Of a DNA stretch of 64,000 nt, positions 44,576 to 56,031 are shown piece by piece. The translations under genes were made by a program, and so were the position numbers. Origin of the DNA: Pomphorhynchus laevis (taxonomy: Eukaryota > Acanthocephala > Palaeacanthocephala > Echinorhynchida > Pomphorhynchidae); the NCBI GenBank assembly GCA_012934845.2, contig WNNJ02002953.1, positions 62,001-126,000 of the forward strand. The letters run 5' to 3'. Below the pieces are notes generated by a model. That model searched no databases, was not told where the DNA came from, and saw nothing but the letters and a program-made list of their open reading frames with translations. Every line of letters begins with the position of its first letter. Positions within the stretch are counted from its first letter, which is position 1.

Positions 44576-46635
44576 TGAATTTTACTTTTATCCCTAAATC
44601 CAGTTCTTTAATCTTAATTTACTTTAGCCCTAATTTGTTTTAGTTAAATTTATTTATCGTCGATCTAAAGCTGCTTTAATTTAATTTTATTAACTCTTTA
44701 TTGTAACTCCTAAGCACAAAGAGGTAAGAACTACTATGAAATGATTAATCAACTTCCTGGAAATTAAAATCTTATTTATGGTGATCTCTGACTTTGCAAA
44801 CCAAGCAGCGAAATTTACGATCTGAATTTAAATCTAAATTTACTGCGAAATTGATTTATGCATTTCGCAAATGTTGATTTCGTATGTACCGTTATCAAAA
44901 ACTGTTGTAATCCAGAAAGTTTAGATAAACCTGATATGTATATGAAGTTCAGATGAGAGATCATCTGGATTTCAGATAATCAATGGGAAAGAATCTGTTA
45001 AAATCTAATCTTTTGATAAATACATCGGAAGATTTAATGTTTAAGCCTATCTAACATCTCGATCAATTTTACGTTACTATATGTGTAGGATTATATAAGT
45101 TAGGATTATATAACTTTGAAAAATCTTGGTAAAAGGTTTTCTGTATCGATCTTAAATTGATAAGTTTCTAGACTTTGAAATTTCTAGACTTTTTACTAAA
45201 CTTTGATTTTAAATGCTGAATTAGCACTCAGAATATAAATTTATTAATTAATCAATATAACTTAATTATTAACTATTATTAGGAATTATAAACATAAAAT
45301 TCTAGTACGTTGTTTATTGTATTTTTGAACGTTCCTGTCTTTACTATTAGAATATAAAGATAATTACATTTTTCGACATTCATAATCAGTTCTTATAGAA
45401 ATTGGTTCATCATCAAATCATCTTCTATCGTCAACAGTATTTTCCATCTTTGATCAAGAACAGTCTTGTTATTGATCGCTAGTATTTTATGCTAAAATAT
45501 AATTGTTTCTTATTAAAATCACCCTACCATATAGAGTAATTTTAATTTTTCATGAGTTGTTGAGAATAATGTTGAAATGCCTAGTCACTGAAAGTAAATA
45601 GATAAAAACTAGATTGATGATTGATTAATTCTAAATTTAACAAATATAAAATTAAAGTTTTAAAAACGAAGAAGAGTTTGACCAAATTTATAGGTAAAAT
45701 AAAGTTATTTCTACATTTAAATTTTATAGATTATAATATAAAGATAATATAATCTCTAACATTATATTTAGATTATTTATAAATAATCTAAATATATATT
45801 AATATTAATCTAAATAATATTATTTAATTATTTATTATTTAGATTATTATATTTATAATAATATAATATTATATATTATATTTATTATACTATATTTAGA
45901 TTATATAAAATAATTTATATCTGAAGGTACATATTATTATAATGTTAATAATATTTAATTTTTAAAGTGTCAGGGACACCACAAAAAAATAAATAATTAA
46001 TGAACTTTAGACCACTCAACAGGCCTTTGTGTCCTCGAGTGGCCAAAACAATTTAATTTTTTAATTGCGTTAAATTTAGTGTCTATAACTAAAAGCGCAG
46101 GCTTTAGACGAAGCAAAGCCGCATTTCGCAATGGTAAATGATACTTCCTTCTTATATTAGTAGTAGTTTTGTGAAAGTTCCTTCCTCGCTGTTCCACTTT
46201 AATTGTGTCCAACCAGCATCTCAATTTGACGTAATTTAAATCAATGGCTGATCGTCTTAAACAATTATTTGCGTAACCGCATATAGTTACTTTTAATGCT
46301 TTCAAAAATTGTAACGAATTTTAGAATTACAAATGAGTAGTTTTACATTGCTTAGTCCACTTTCCCTATTTATTCGGGCTTCTGACCGGCATAGTGCTGG
46401 TTTATTGATCTGTTTATTATGGATTATTAAAAATAACTGAGATTGATGTATTTTTAAATTTAAAAAGGATAATTTATTTTAAATTTATCATTTTCCGATA
46501 GAAATGAAATTGTTGCTGTAAATAAGAATAGTATTTTAACACTTTATGATTATTATGAAAACATATTAAAGCTTGATAAAGTTAAAATTAAATTAATAAA
46601 AATTAAAATAATAAAAAAATATTTTTTACATTTAG
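44576..46635. other. AT-rich upstream sequence of the F-box/kelch exons, with one unassigned frame
   Basis: On the minus strand 45997-46305 is open for 102 residues (KALKVTICGYANNCLRRSA to VEWSKVH). It is somewhat richer in GC than its flanks, but I recognise no family. It could be a small gene, an exon or a repeat fragment. The first exon of the F-box/kelch gene was not found here. Confidence 0.3.
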
Positions 46636-47375
46636 TGATTTTTTAAATTTGTCGCTTGTATGTCGTCGATGGTATCATCTAGTTCACAGATACGCAAGAT
46701 ACCGGCGATCTCAGCTTCGTTCTATATTCTCTAATGTTACAATAAAAAATGCAGATAAATACTCCAGGACTTGTAAATTTAAGAGTGAAATAATTGTACC
46801 ACAAAGTCTTCATCCTTATGTAAGAATACATCAATCATGCTGTCAGTGGAAGAATTACATCATTATGTTCGGTGGATCTTATGTTGGTAACGATGCACTT
46901 TTTAACGATATGTGGAAGTTCGACATTACATTCTACAAATGGCACAGAATTCAAGCACGCAAAAACATTCCATCCGGAAGATGTCGAGCTTATTTGTGCC
47001 CTATCTATAATAACACCCATTTATTATTGTACGGAGGATACAGCATATCAGCCAGATCTTCATCCACACCCGGTAGAGAATTAGAATTTTTGCAAGACCT
47101 TCATATATTTGATATTCAAAATAACGAATGGAGCGAAAAACCGGCAGGATTTGGATACATACCAGTGAACAGTTATGATTCTAGTACATGTGCTGTATTT
47201 GTACCTAAAATAGATTCTTTGATTGTTCTAAGTTCATCAAGACCTAATGATAGTGCCGCTGACAATGATCAATTACCATTTGTGTTCAATAGTACATCCG
47301 TATGGGGATTCAGCATGTCGCAGTGTTATTGGGTCAAGATAGAAACGATTGCAGCTCCAGCGGTTTGTCTCTTCG
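46636..47375 (+). CDS. F-box/kelch protein (FBXO42-like), exon with F-box end and kelch repeats
   Basis: An acceptor (TTTTTTACATTTAG) ends at 46635. The exon opens DFLNLSLVCRRWYHLVHRYA, which is the C-terminal half of an F-box (FBXO42 has ALVCKQWYRLIKG at this place). Kelch strands follow: IIMFGGSYVGNDALFNDMW, HLLLYGGYS with FLQDLHIFDIQNNEW, and SLIVLSSSRPND, where the diagnostic Gly pair has become Ser. The order matches FBXO42, a substrate receptor of SCF ubiquitin ligases. The donor G|GTTAGT at 47376 leaves one base of a codon, which fits the acceptor at 49546. The N-terminal F-box exon is missing from the window or not recognisable. Low sequence conservation suggests a diverged homologue or paralogue. 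Confidence 0.75.
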
Positions 47376-48496
47376 GTTAGTATTATCTTTTCTCTATCTA
47401 TTGTATATGGTCAAGTAAAATATAAGCCAAACTAGCACGAGTAAGAACCGAAAAGGAGGGGAATATCTTAAACTTGAAGATTCTTCGTCATCCAAATGCA
47501 TTGTGAATGAATATAAGGTTCATGATTTTAGCAAGCTTTCAGAAAGTTTATGTTCTTATAAAGACCGTGCCTTTTTAAACAAGGCCGTGTCTTTTTAATT
47601 TTATGTTTATGTGCTATCTTTTTAAATGTATGTGCTTATCAAGCAAATTTTGCTTAATGATGACATACTGTTATCGAAACCTTTAAAACATCAATCATTT
47701 TAATATAATCCATATTAATGAAGATTGTGTCTTTTTAAAGAAGGCTGTGTCTTTCTAAGAACAAAAATTAAACCAATTACAATATTTTGCCAGCTTCTAA
47801 TGGGATAATTGTGTTAAGAATATTTCAAATAGGAAACGTAAGTTTTAATTAGCTGATGTGGCTGGTATATGTACTTAGATTACATCCACGAAATCTTTAT
47901 TTTTAGGTGTTCTAAACTGAAATGAATTCAGGAATACAACGCTACAGGTCTAAGGACACCATATTTATCATTTTTGGATACATGCCTGTGAACTAGGTTA
48001 TTTTACCGTTAATCGAATCATCTCAATCATGGTCGTGGAGGCAGATCCTCGTACGCGCTCGGCATCCCCAACCCAACAGTTGAATCAGCAAATGACGTAT
48101 TTTTATACATCATGATTTTATTTTACGTAGAATGTAATCGAACAACCGAGAAATTATTCACGGCATTTTGCGGACCCTTGTAGTAGTACAAACCCCGTAT
48201 GAAGAAATACTAACTTAGATGTAAAATACAGATTTAAATAAAATGTGGTAAGACACCTAAATTACGATAAATGCTGGTGTGCGAAATACAACACTCATTT
48301 CTAAGAGTTTATACACAATTTCGTCAAATTTTCGTTTTTCTCGTAAAATAAAAAATCTGAATATCAATTTTATCAATTTTGACATTTCTAGTAAATGGTT
48401 ACTGAAATTTTACTGTTAAAACTAACGCTCACTCTGTTTGCTAGCAACACATTAAATTTAGTTATTACTAGACCTCGTCGGATTTTTTCATTACTA

Positions 48497-48585
48497 CGAT
48501 CACAATCCGTCCATTTTCTTTCCATTTCGATCACATGTTTCAAATCATTCAGTTTTGACCGTTTGATGCAATTTGCTTTATAGAC
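48497..48585 (+). repeat. diverged direct repeat, first copy (second at 49427-49512)
   Basis: About 85 bases (ATCACAATCCGTCCATTTTC, then TCACATGTTTCAAATCATTC, then AGTTTTGACCGTTTGATGCA) recur at 49427-49512 with roughly 85 percent identity. The second copy ends about 35 bases before the acceptor of the next exon. On the minus strand the first copy is open (NCIKRSKLNDLKHVIEMERK), while the second has a stop, so it may derive from a coding fragment. Confidence 0.8.
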
Positions 48586-48737
48586 TCCATTTCCTGCTGC
48601 GGTTCGTAGATCAAACACAACTTCGATTATCATATATCTGTTGATGTACATTCAAATCATTTTGAATGAAACTGCTTTGATCGAAATCAATCAGGATGAC
48701 CGAGATACCGGAATAAAATTTAAAAAATGTAATATTT

Positions 48738-48919
48738 ATTATTTATTAGTGGAGAGAGTGAAGTAAAATATTTATTCAAGCGAAGTATGCAGTTGACAGC
48801 TTTGCAAATACTTAAATTGTAAAAATATTTTGTAGCATTTACTCCTAAGATGATAGAACTAAGTTATTGAAAATTCGATTAAATAAATATTTTCTTCACT
48901 CTGTCCACTAATAAATAAT
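48738..48919. mobile_element. 182-bp MITE in the intron
   Basis: Terminal inverted repeats of about 40 bp begin ATTATTTATTAGTGGAGAGA at the left and end with the complement TCCACTAATAAATAAT at 48904-48919. The interior has no coding capacity. TAATAT occurs next to both ends and may be the target duplication. Confidence 0.85.
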
Positions 48920-48974
48920 CTAATATGAGTGAACAATCAATTTATAATTTAATATTTATAAGAACAAAGTTCAA

Positions 48975-49190
48975 ATTTAAAATAAAAATCAAATTTATGA
49001 ATTGACCAATGAATTATAATATAAATATTTATTGTTTAAAAAAACTTTGATTTTTGAATAAAAATCAAATTTATGAATTGACTAATGAATAATATGTGAT
49101 TATAATATAAATATTTATTGTTTAAAAAAACTTTGATTTTTGAATAAAAATCAAATTTATGAATTGACCAATGAATAATATGTGAACAAT
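48975..49190. repeat. 86-bp tandem repeat
   Basis: Blocks with ATATTTATTGTTTAAAAAAA, then CTTTGATTTTTGAATAAAAA, then TCAAATTTATGAATTGAC repeat with a period of 86 bases (about two and a half units). The units are nearly identical, so the duplication is recent. Confidence 0.85.
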
Positions 49191-49546
49191 CAATTTATAA
49201 TGTAATATTTTAAAAATTTAATATTAAAATTAATGTTAAAATTGAATAACAATTATATTAAAATTAAATAATTTTAAAATTAATTTTAATTCAATTTTAA
49301 CATTAATAATTATTTCAATATTAATTTTGCTATTTGATAATAAAGTCTGAATATGTTTAGTCAAATATATAGTCAAAATAAAAGTCTAAATATGTTCTAT
49401 CAATTTCAAATACAACGTTAAATGAAACGATCACGATCCGTTCATGTTCTTTTCATTTCAGTCACAAGTTTCAAACCATTTAGTTTTGACCGTTTAATGC
49501 AATTTATTGCAAATTATATATCGATTAATTAATAATAACAATTTAG

Positions 49547-50016
49547 ATACTCATTTGATGATTTCTACCGAGACCCGTATTGTTGTCCTGGCAAAACGTC
49601 ATCCAATATATATGGAACACTCTAAGTTATTCATTTTGGATCTCTGCATGTGCACATGGACAGAAGTGGAATTTAACCGTGAGTTTCCTCCATCAATGGC
49701 GCCTTACTATAAATTTAACTCCAATTTTGGATCAAACATTTTCTACACAACGGACTCGAATGGTATATTTGTTATGAAACTATATGGTACTACCGACAAT
49801 GAAAATAAAGGAGCCGGTGAAGAATGCAATGAAAAGTTATGTGCATTCGCACCCGTCGTTAAGAATATACATCCAAATTGTGAATCAATATTCAATATGA
49901 TTGATCCGCTGGGCATGTCGATGATTGTATTTGCACTCTGCACTGACAGAACTGAAGATGTCATTCGCAGATTCTTTGTGTTTTTTAATATTTCACTAGA
50001 GGATCATGTACAGTAA
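49547..50016 (+). CDS. F-box/kelch protein (FBXO42-like), last exon
   Basis: The acceptor AACAATTTAG at 49537-49546 gives a phase that completes the split codon of the 47375 donor. The exon reads THLMISTETRIVVLAKRHP, then SKLFILDLCMCTWTEVEF, which is a kelch blade, then an acidic loop (ENKGAGEECNEK) and a final strand IVFALCTDRTEDVIRRFFVF before TAA. This parallels the C-terminal kelch part of FBXO42. An ATTAAA at about 50090 may be the poly(A) signal. The assignment rests on the phase match and on blade pattern. Confidence 0.65.
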
Positions 50017-50256
50017 TTTCTAGAATAATTAAAAAATTAGAATGTAAATTTTGCTACAAATATGTAAAATGTAATCTCGTCCTTTTGATTATTAAAGAAT
50101 ACAATATTTTGTATAAAAATAGATCTTAAATATTTGGTATATTTTTATATTTTTAAAATATATCCCAAAATATAAAACAAATCTTTTCAATTTCGTTCTA
50201 AGAAACGAAAAGGAAAACTAAATGAATACATCAGCAATTGGTAAGGCTTAATTAAT

Positions 50257-50471
50257 CTGAAATACGACGTTGTAAATCGGAAAGAATTTGCTTTACTTTT
50301 TGAGTATTATACTCGAACAGGAAAGTATAAACCTGCATGCTTTTTTACAATCTTCGCCGGGAAGCTTAACCCGGAATGCGCCTACCAGCAGCCTAGTTCT
50401 CAATGGGGTGTTTCGAGCTTAGTCTACTCATCACTACAGGGTGGTATCATCAGTGTGGCCTTGTAGCTACT
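50257..50471. repeat. dispersed repeat, module A inverted relative to the copy at 57178
   Basis: Module A (50257-50373, TGAAATACGACGTTGTAAAT to GGAAGCTTAACCC) is the reverse complement of 57246-57363. Module B (50411-50471, CACTACAGGGTGGT) is in the same direction as 57178-57237. The two copies therefore differ by inversion of A and its move to the other side of B. No coding capacity is evident. Confidence 0.8.
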
Positions 50472-50779
50472 CAACTTCGACAGTACTTGATCTTTAGTAA
50501 ACATTTAAAATGAAGTCGCAACTCACACGTTTCTTCGCCTGTTATCAGGTCTACGTCTGGTATCATTTGTATATGAGTGGCTTCACAGGGCAGCATACGG
50601 CTATCGCTCCTGTTTTCATCGATTTACTAATTTTGCTGAACAAGCAACACATGCTTGTATCCGGCTATAGCTGAATACTATTTCCTTTTATTTTATTATT
50701 ATTTCCTTTACTATTTCCATTTACTTTTATTTTACTATTTTCTGCTTGATGTTATTTATATAGTAACCTAGTTTAAAAT
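50472..50779. other. spacer
   Basis: Moderate GC near 50500-50660, then T-rich sequence. Nothing recognised. Confidence 0.35.
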
Positions 50780-51590
50780 ATGTATCTATTAAATTATTTA
50801 AATGATTTTGAAGAAAAGCCAATATCATTACATATTGTTGCAATTCTTAAAATTTCATTATTTAATGTATTATATTTTATATTATATGGTATGCATGAAT
50901 GCTCATGCAAAAATATGTTTCTTGTAAATTTAAATATGTCATCTTTACGATATAAATTAATAGTAGTTTTAGTTAATGTTAATTTAATGTTCATATCTAG
51001 ATATACACCTTCTTTATCATTAATATTGGTTTTATTAAGAATGAGGCTTTCTGGATAAATTTGTTCGCTTATTGAATAAAAATTGCTAGAATTAAATACA
51101 CATATCATAAAAATATCAAACATATATTTCATATATTTATACTGTTTAGATTTATTTTTTACAGAGTAATGAACAAATTAATATTATATAAAGCTTAAAA
51201 ACAAGTCAGCTATAATCGGGCTACTATTACCGCCCATTGGAACACTTTTTATTTGTCTAAATATAAAGTAATCTATTTTGAAATATGCATCTATTAAATT
51301 ATTTAAATGATTTTGAAGAAAGCCAATATCATTACATATTGTTGCAATTCTTAAAATTTCATTATTTAATGTATTATATTTTATATTATATGGTATGCAT
51401 GAATGCTCATGCAAAAATGTTTCTTATAAATTTAAATATGTAATCTTTACGATATAAATTAAAAGTAGTTTTAATTGATATTAATTTAATGTTTATATCT
51501 AAATATATACCTTATTTATCATCAATATTGGTTTTATTAAGAATGAGGCTTTCTGGATAAATTTGTTCACTTATTGAATTTTCGAAACGT
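50780..51590 (-). mobile_element. PLE fragments in tandem (minus strand)
   Basis: Reading down the minus strand, an RT C-terminal block (51590-51300; HEHSCIPYNIKYNTLNN and LQNHLNNLIDAYFK) is followed directly by a palm block (51270-51184; FRQIKSVPMGGNSSPIIADL). A second C-terminal block follows (51132-50794; NDKEGVYLDMNIKLTLTK). As at 13809-14560, a partial copy ends where the next begins. All pieces are broken. Confidence 0.75.
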
Positions 51591-52175
51591 TATAAAAAGA
51601 TTCTGTTAATGTAGTTGTGTATCATTGCTCATAAAACCATATAATAGAGCAGAACAATAGAATAATCTTACTATGATTGGCCAAAATCCAGACTAGTTTA
51701 AACCTGTGAGTTTGCATGTGACTGACAAATAAAATTGGCATGCTCTTAGAAATAGTTTTATCTACTTTTGCGTAAAACACTACTGCAAAATTATATTGCT
51801 TTAGTCAATAGAATGTTGACATTTATTATATATGTCAACAAAATGAAAAACCACGGAAGAATTCTTCACCACAGGAGAATTCTTCACAACGGAAGAATCA
51901 ATAATGTACCAAAGTATGAATTCTTGTTTAAATTTCTTAGCAAAGGCATTGATTGTGTTTACAGTTGCTTCCTACTGTGGGACATTAAAGGGGGGATGCT
52001 TTCTATATTTAAAAGAATTAAGATAATCCTTTCTATTTAAAATGTAGAAATATTGAAACATTTGTAAAAAGTTCCTGTAAATGTAGTGGTATCAAAGCAA
52101 TATAATAGAGTAGAGCAGACTTACTATTGTTTGCCAACAGCCAGTCTAATTTCGACTTGTTAAGTCTCATCATAT
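51581..52175. repeat. two diverged direct repeats next to PLE
   Basis: 51581-51720 and 52052-52175 align with about 75 percent identity (CGAAACGTTATAAAAAGATT with TGAAACATTTGTAAAAAGTT; ATATAATAGAGCAGA with ATATAATAGAGTAGA). They probably are terminal repeats of a PLE subfamily. A short plus-strand frame at 51768-52040 between them shows an imperfect GAAGAATTCTTCACCACAGG-type repeat (near 51857-51898) and no family. Confidence 0.5.
52150..52173 (-). ncRNA. hammerhead-like core on the minus strand
   Basis: On the minus strand ATGATGA is followed by a perfect 5-bp stem, GACTT-AAC-AAGTC, and GAAA. The hammerhead consensus is CUGANGA, stem II, GAAA; only the first base differs. It lies in the second of the two direct repeats. 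Stems I and III are not obvious. Confidence 0.4.
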
Positions 52176-52242
52176 ATAAGGGAGGATTCTGTAGCTGGTT
52201 TTCAATGCGAAAGTCACCTTGTGTGACCTATATATATTGTTT

Positions 52243-52321
52243 GATTGAGTTCAAGCTGCGTGCCTGGATTCAAAAGGATACGATTATATACTTTAATGAA
52301 GTGTAGAAGTCTTTGCCTGTT

Positions 52322-52376
<55 letters not shown>
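52243..52376 (-). repeat. PLE terminal segment with TA tract
   Basis: 52243-52324 is the reverse complement of 13715-13805 (GAGTTCAAGCTGCGTGCC and GTAGAAGTCTTTGCCTG). It is followed by about 52 bases of (TA)n at 52325-52376. Confidence 0.8.
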
Positions 52377-52380
<4 letters not shown>

Positions 52381-53510
52381 TAGTGCGAAAAATCGCTTGT
52401 AACTGTGGTCCAGGAGCCTAAACAGGCTACTATTGATTTTAAATCCATATGAGTTGCTAAAAAACTGGACTTCGATCATTAGCTCCATCAGTCTAATGTA
52501 TCACTCCGAGACGCCCCAAACCACCCAGCAGTCATCGTCAGTCGGATGAAGTGGTTAGGGTACGTTTCGACTGCTTTTGTGATAACTATAAAGACACCAG
52601 CAATTCCTCACGATGCTATACGAAGCTCATCTGCAGAAGCGTTTTTACTGGCTTGTTGCGTGTGTGTACCTTCTAGTTATTCTTTATATAAGGCATAAAT
52701 TCGTATCTATATATAGGGAGCGTTTCTATATATAGGATGACTGGGCATACATTGCGACTTTCAATATTGAATGATATCTGATGTTTATGGCTCCTTGTGG
52801 TGAAAACATAGTTATATATATCTGAAATTACAACAAATTACGAACGTTTCTAAATATTTTCATTGTCTCTCACAAAACTTGACAATTTTTTAGACAAGCA
52901 TATAAAGATCAGTAGACATCGCTTTGGCGGACTTGCTTAGAACAAGAGAAGCGAAATTTGGAGCCATATACTGCTACAAAGCACAAGGAGAACTCCTTAA
53001 CGGTACAAGGGATTACTTTGTGATCCGTCGCATGTTTCGGAAACGGTAGCTTTAAAACGTAATTATGTCAGCTAATAACACAGTATATCCATGCATATTA
53101 TGGATATACTTGTTTTGATAATGTGTATATACATATCATCCTTAGTTACCATCCAATGGTCAATATGTAATCTGTAAACAATATGTAAATTTTAAAGCAA
53201 TAAATAGCCATGATGCAATTTCAAAACCGTTGTAAATAATTTTATATAATTTAATCTTGTCAAATGATTAAATTGACATCATTTAAATTCGATTAATACA
53301 AAAGAATCGTAATAAAGCTGTGAAAATACTAATCAACAGATGGGAAATGTGTTAATAGAATAACCAATGGTTATTCTATTAACACATTTTCCATATGTTA
53401 TTAATATGAAACTTCATTCACTGTACTGACTACCAAATTTCTCGATTATTAACATTTGTGTTCCTTTCAAACATTTACAAAGAAGCTTATTTTGACTATA
53501 TCTTTAGTTT
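52377..53510. other. intergenic sequence, one perfect hairpin
   Basis: 52400-52690 is more GC-rich than its surroundings but shows no frame. A perfect hairpin with 22-bp arms around one base lies at 53345-53389 (AATGTGTTAATAGAATAACC). An AATAAA on the minus strand at 53511-53516 belongs to the next gene. Confidence 0.4.
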
Positions 53511-53576
53511 TTTATTGAATCAGTAAATATAACAGTTAATTAAAAAACAGTTGTTATTTCAAAATAGACAGAGGCT

Positions 53577-53921
53577 CTAATGCTGTAATTTTCTTCCGGC
53601 AAGGCGATTAAGAGCGATTACATTATCAAACAGATCCACATTATCATAATATTTATGAGCGTACATTATATATTTTATATAATGATTGTGAATTTGTAAT
53701 CTAGCGTATTCATGTTCCTTCAGACGAGATGTAGTCATTGATATATCCTCGATCGGTACAACGGATTTAGATCTTCGAAGAACACCAAATGTTGTTATTG
53801 TTACATACTTATGGTCTATGCTCAGCGTTAGCTTCTGGATGTTGCGATTGCAAAATATCGAACCAACTGAAGCCGTCAGTATTGCTAAATGGGGAAATAC
53901 CGAACTGAGTGTGATTAACAT
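53577..53921 (-). CDS. probable last exon of TMEM223
   Basis: This minus-strand frame matches the pattern of the C-terminal half of transmembrane protein 223, a mitochondrial inner-membrane protein. A hydrophobic stretch, SSVFPHLAILTASVGSIF, is followed by the beta-rich tail: RNIQKLTLSIDHKYVTITTF, then VVPIEDISMTTSRL, then HNHYIKYIMYAHKYYDNVDL and FDNVIALNRLAG. In the human protein the same places have SVVLRxxGQQVTLTT, VPLxQVSC and KLFDNTVGAYR. An AG inside codon 5-6 (CACTCAG) is a possible acceptor, so the ATG at 53921 may not be the true start. A stop precedes it in frame. AATAAA lies about 60 bases after the stop. The N-terminal exon was not found. Confidence 0.6.
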   Translation of the reverse strand: MLITLSSVFPHLAILTASVGSIFCNRNIQKLTLSIDHKYVTITTFGVLRRSKSVVPIEDISMTTSRLKEHEYARLQIHNHYIKYIMYAHKYYDNVDLFDNVIALNRLAGRKLQH

Positions 53922-54039
53922 TTCATTATTACGAAAAAGTCATTTAAGAATACCGAAAGAGTTTTGTAACGAACGAACTGTTTTGTTTTTAACGTTTAAC
54001 TATAAATTTGGGTTTTCTTTGTATTTTAAAGTTTTGTAA

Positions 54040-54279
54040 AGAAACTATTTAGTTTTTAGAAAAGCGATTTTAACCACGGAAATGAATCATAGTAAGCAAC
54101 CGACTCGATAATATTATCCTTCTTGCGCTAGTAAAGAACTAAGTTCAGATGCAATTATTCCTTAAACTTTAAATTCATATTCTATTAACTCGCTACGGGA
54201 TGAAATTGTATGTAATAAGCAATTTGTTCCTCGCTACGTTTAGCAGTAGAGAACATATTTCATTAGCTAGTCAAAATAT
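54040..54279. other. upstream of the TMEM223-like exon
   Basis: No clear upstream exon or promoter is visible. PLE sequence starts soon after. Confidence 0.3.
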
Positions 54280-54812
54280 GGCGAAATATCAACAAGGAAA
54301 GATCAAATTAATAAAGATAGTACACATAACTTACCAAATTAAAGAATAGCTATATAATAACAATTATTGATAAAGCTAGTAATAACTTTGTCCTCATATT
54401 TTTATGTCTTTATATGCAAAACAAGCTTTATTAAAATATACTGATGAATGAAGTCAATAGATGTAAACGCAACATATGGACGTAGTGATTTAAATTTAGA
54501 AACAATTATTACAAGTCACTGTTCTATAATGGATAAAAAGAGCATAAAAATTGAATCAGATAATAAAACTATACCTATATTATATTGGAATCCAAAATTA
54601 CATAAAAATCCAATAAAACCTAGGTTCATATGTAGTGCGTTTAAATGTACATTAAAACCACTTTCTGTCTATATGAATAAAATACTTAAAGTAATTAAAG
54701 CACACTTTAAAAAATATTGTAAGGTAATCGAAATTAATACTGGTATAAAACACTATTTCAGTATTAATTCTACAAAAGAATTTTTAGAACAGACAAAAGG
54801 AATAAATTTTCA
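54280..54812 (+). mobile_element. PLE RT N-terminal fragment
   Basis: The sequence closely parallels 6290-6780: TYGRSDLNLETIITSHCSIM, then LYWNPKLHKNPIKPRF, then KHYFSINSTKEFLEQTKGIN. The match stops at 54812, exactly where the arm of a large palindrome begins. The RT palm is missing. The close match to the 6455 copy suggests that the two are from one subfamily. Confidence 0.85.
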
Positions 54813-55017
54813 CCAACCAGAAGACCAAATGTGCTTTAACGTTTATCTTCTTCAAGTTAAATCAATAATTGTATTTACTTTAGATCTCAAACTTTTTTAA
54901 GCTTAAAAAAGTTTGAGATCTAAAGTAAATACAATTATTGATTTAACTTGAAGAAGATCCCACTAAGGATCGAAACGTTGTAATAAAATAAAGCACATTT
55001 GGTCTTCTGGTTGGTTT
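54813..55017. repeat. large palindrome at a PLE boundary
   Basis: Arms 54845-54901 and 54902-54958 are perfect 57-bp reverse complements meeting at an AAGCTT centre. The outer parts (54813-54840 and 54990-55017, ACCAACCAGAAGACCAAATG) also pair. The right arm carries an extra segment of about 30 bases containing the hammerhead-like core, and the left arm lacks it. Confidence 0.95.
54948..54976 (+). ncRNA. hammerhead-ribozyme-like core at a PLE end, second subfamily
   Basis: TTGAAGA, one A, stem GATCC/GGATC with loop CACTAA, then GAAAC. It has the same order and the same extra A as 13676-13703, with a different stem that still pairs fully. The first core base is T rather than C. It is followed by GTTGTAATAAAATAAAG, akin to GTTTAAATAAATC in the other copy. 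Confidence 0.6.
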
Positions 55018-55562
<545 letters not shown>

Positions 55563-56031
55563 ATAGTTATGAACAAATTCATATTAGATAAAGCTTAAAA
55601 ATAAATAAGCTATAATTGGGATACTATTTCCCATTGGAACACATTTTATTTGTTTAAATATAGATGTCTTTACATTTAAATAATTTTGATTTATTAAAAT
55701 ATTTAAGGATTCTAAAAATTCAATTTTATTCATATTTATATTTACTTGATGGCTTAATTTTTGTTAGATAAGCATTATAGTTATTATAGCCATCTATATA
55801 TGCTATAATAACTATAATGCCTATCTAACAAAAATTAAACCATCAAGTAAATATAAATATATCAATAAAATTAAATTAATAGAAGCATTAAGTATTTTGA
55901 TAAATCAAAATTTTTAAAAGTAGCGGCATATTTATTTAGACAAATGAAAGGTGTTCTAATGGGAGCTAATAGTAGACCAATTACAGCTGACTTATTTTTA
56001 AGCATTAAAGAATATGAATTTGTTCATAACT
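55563..56031. repeat. head-to-head PLE fragments forming an inverted repeat
   Basis: 55563-55790 (minus) and 55802-56031 (plus) are reverse complements at about 80-85 percent identity with an 11-base loop. Both cover the stretch from the AACAAAAATTAAACCATCAA block to the palm block and FVHNC. Confidence 0.85.

Larger units (their letters stand above)
47376..49546. other. intron of the F-box/kelch gene
   Basis: This 2171-base intron is flanked by GT and AG with matching phase. It contains a MITE (48738-48919), 86-bp tandem repeats (48975-49190) and a diverged duplicated block (48497-48585 and 49427-49512). A minus-strand frame at 48388-48651 overlaps the duplicated block and has no recognised family. 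Confidence 0.65.

Noticed and set aside
52550-52610. Possible further hammerhead: CTGACGATGACTGC and GCAGTCGAAACG on the minus strand
   Set aside because: The two strands of a stem II are present but in permuted order with only about 20 bases between them, too little for stems I and III.
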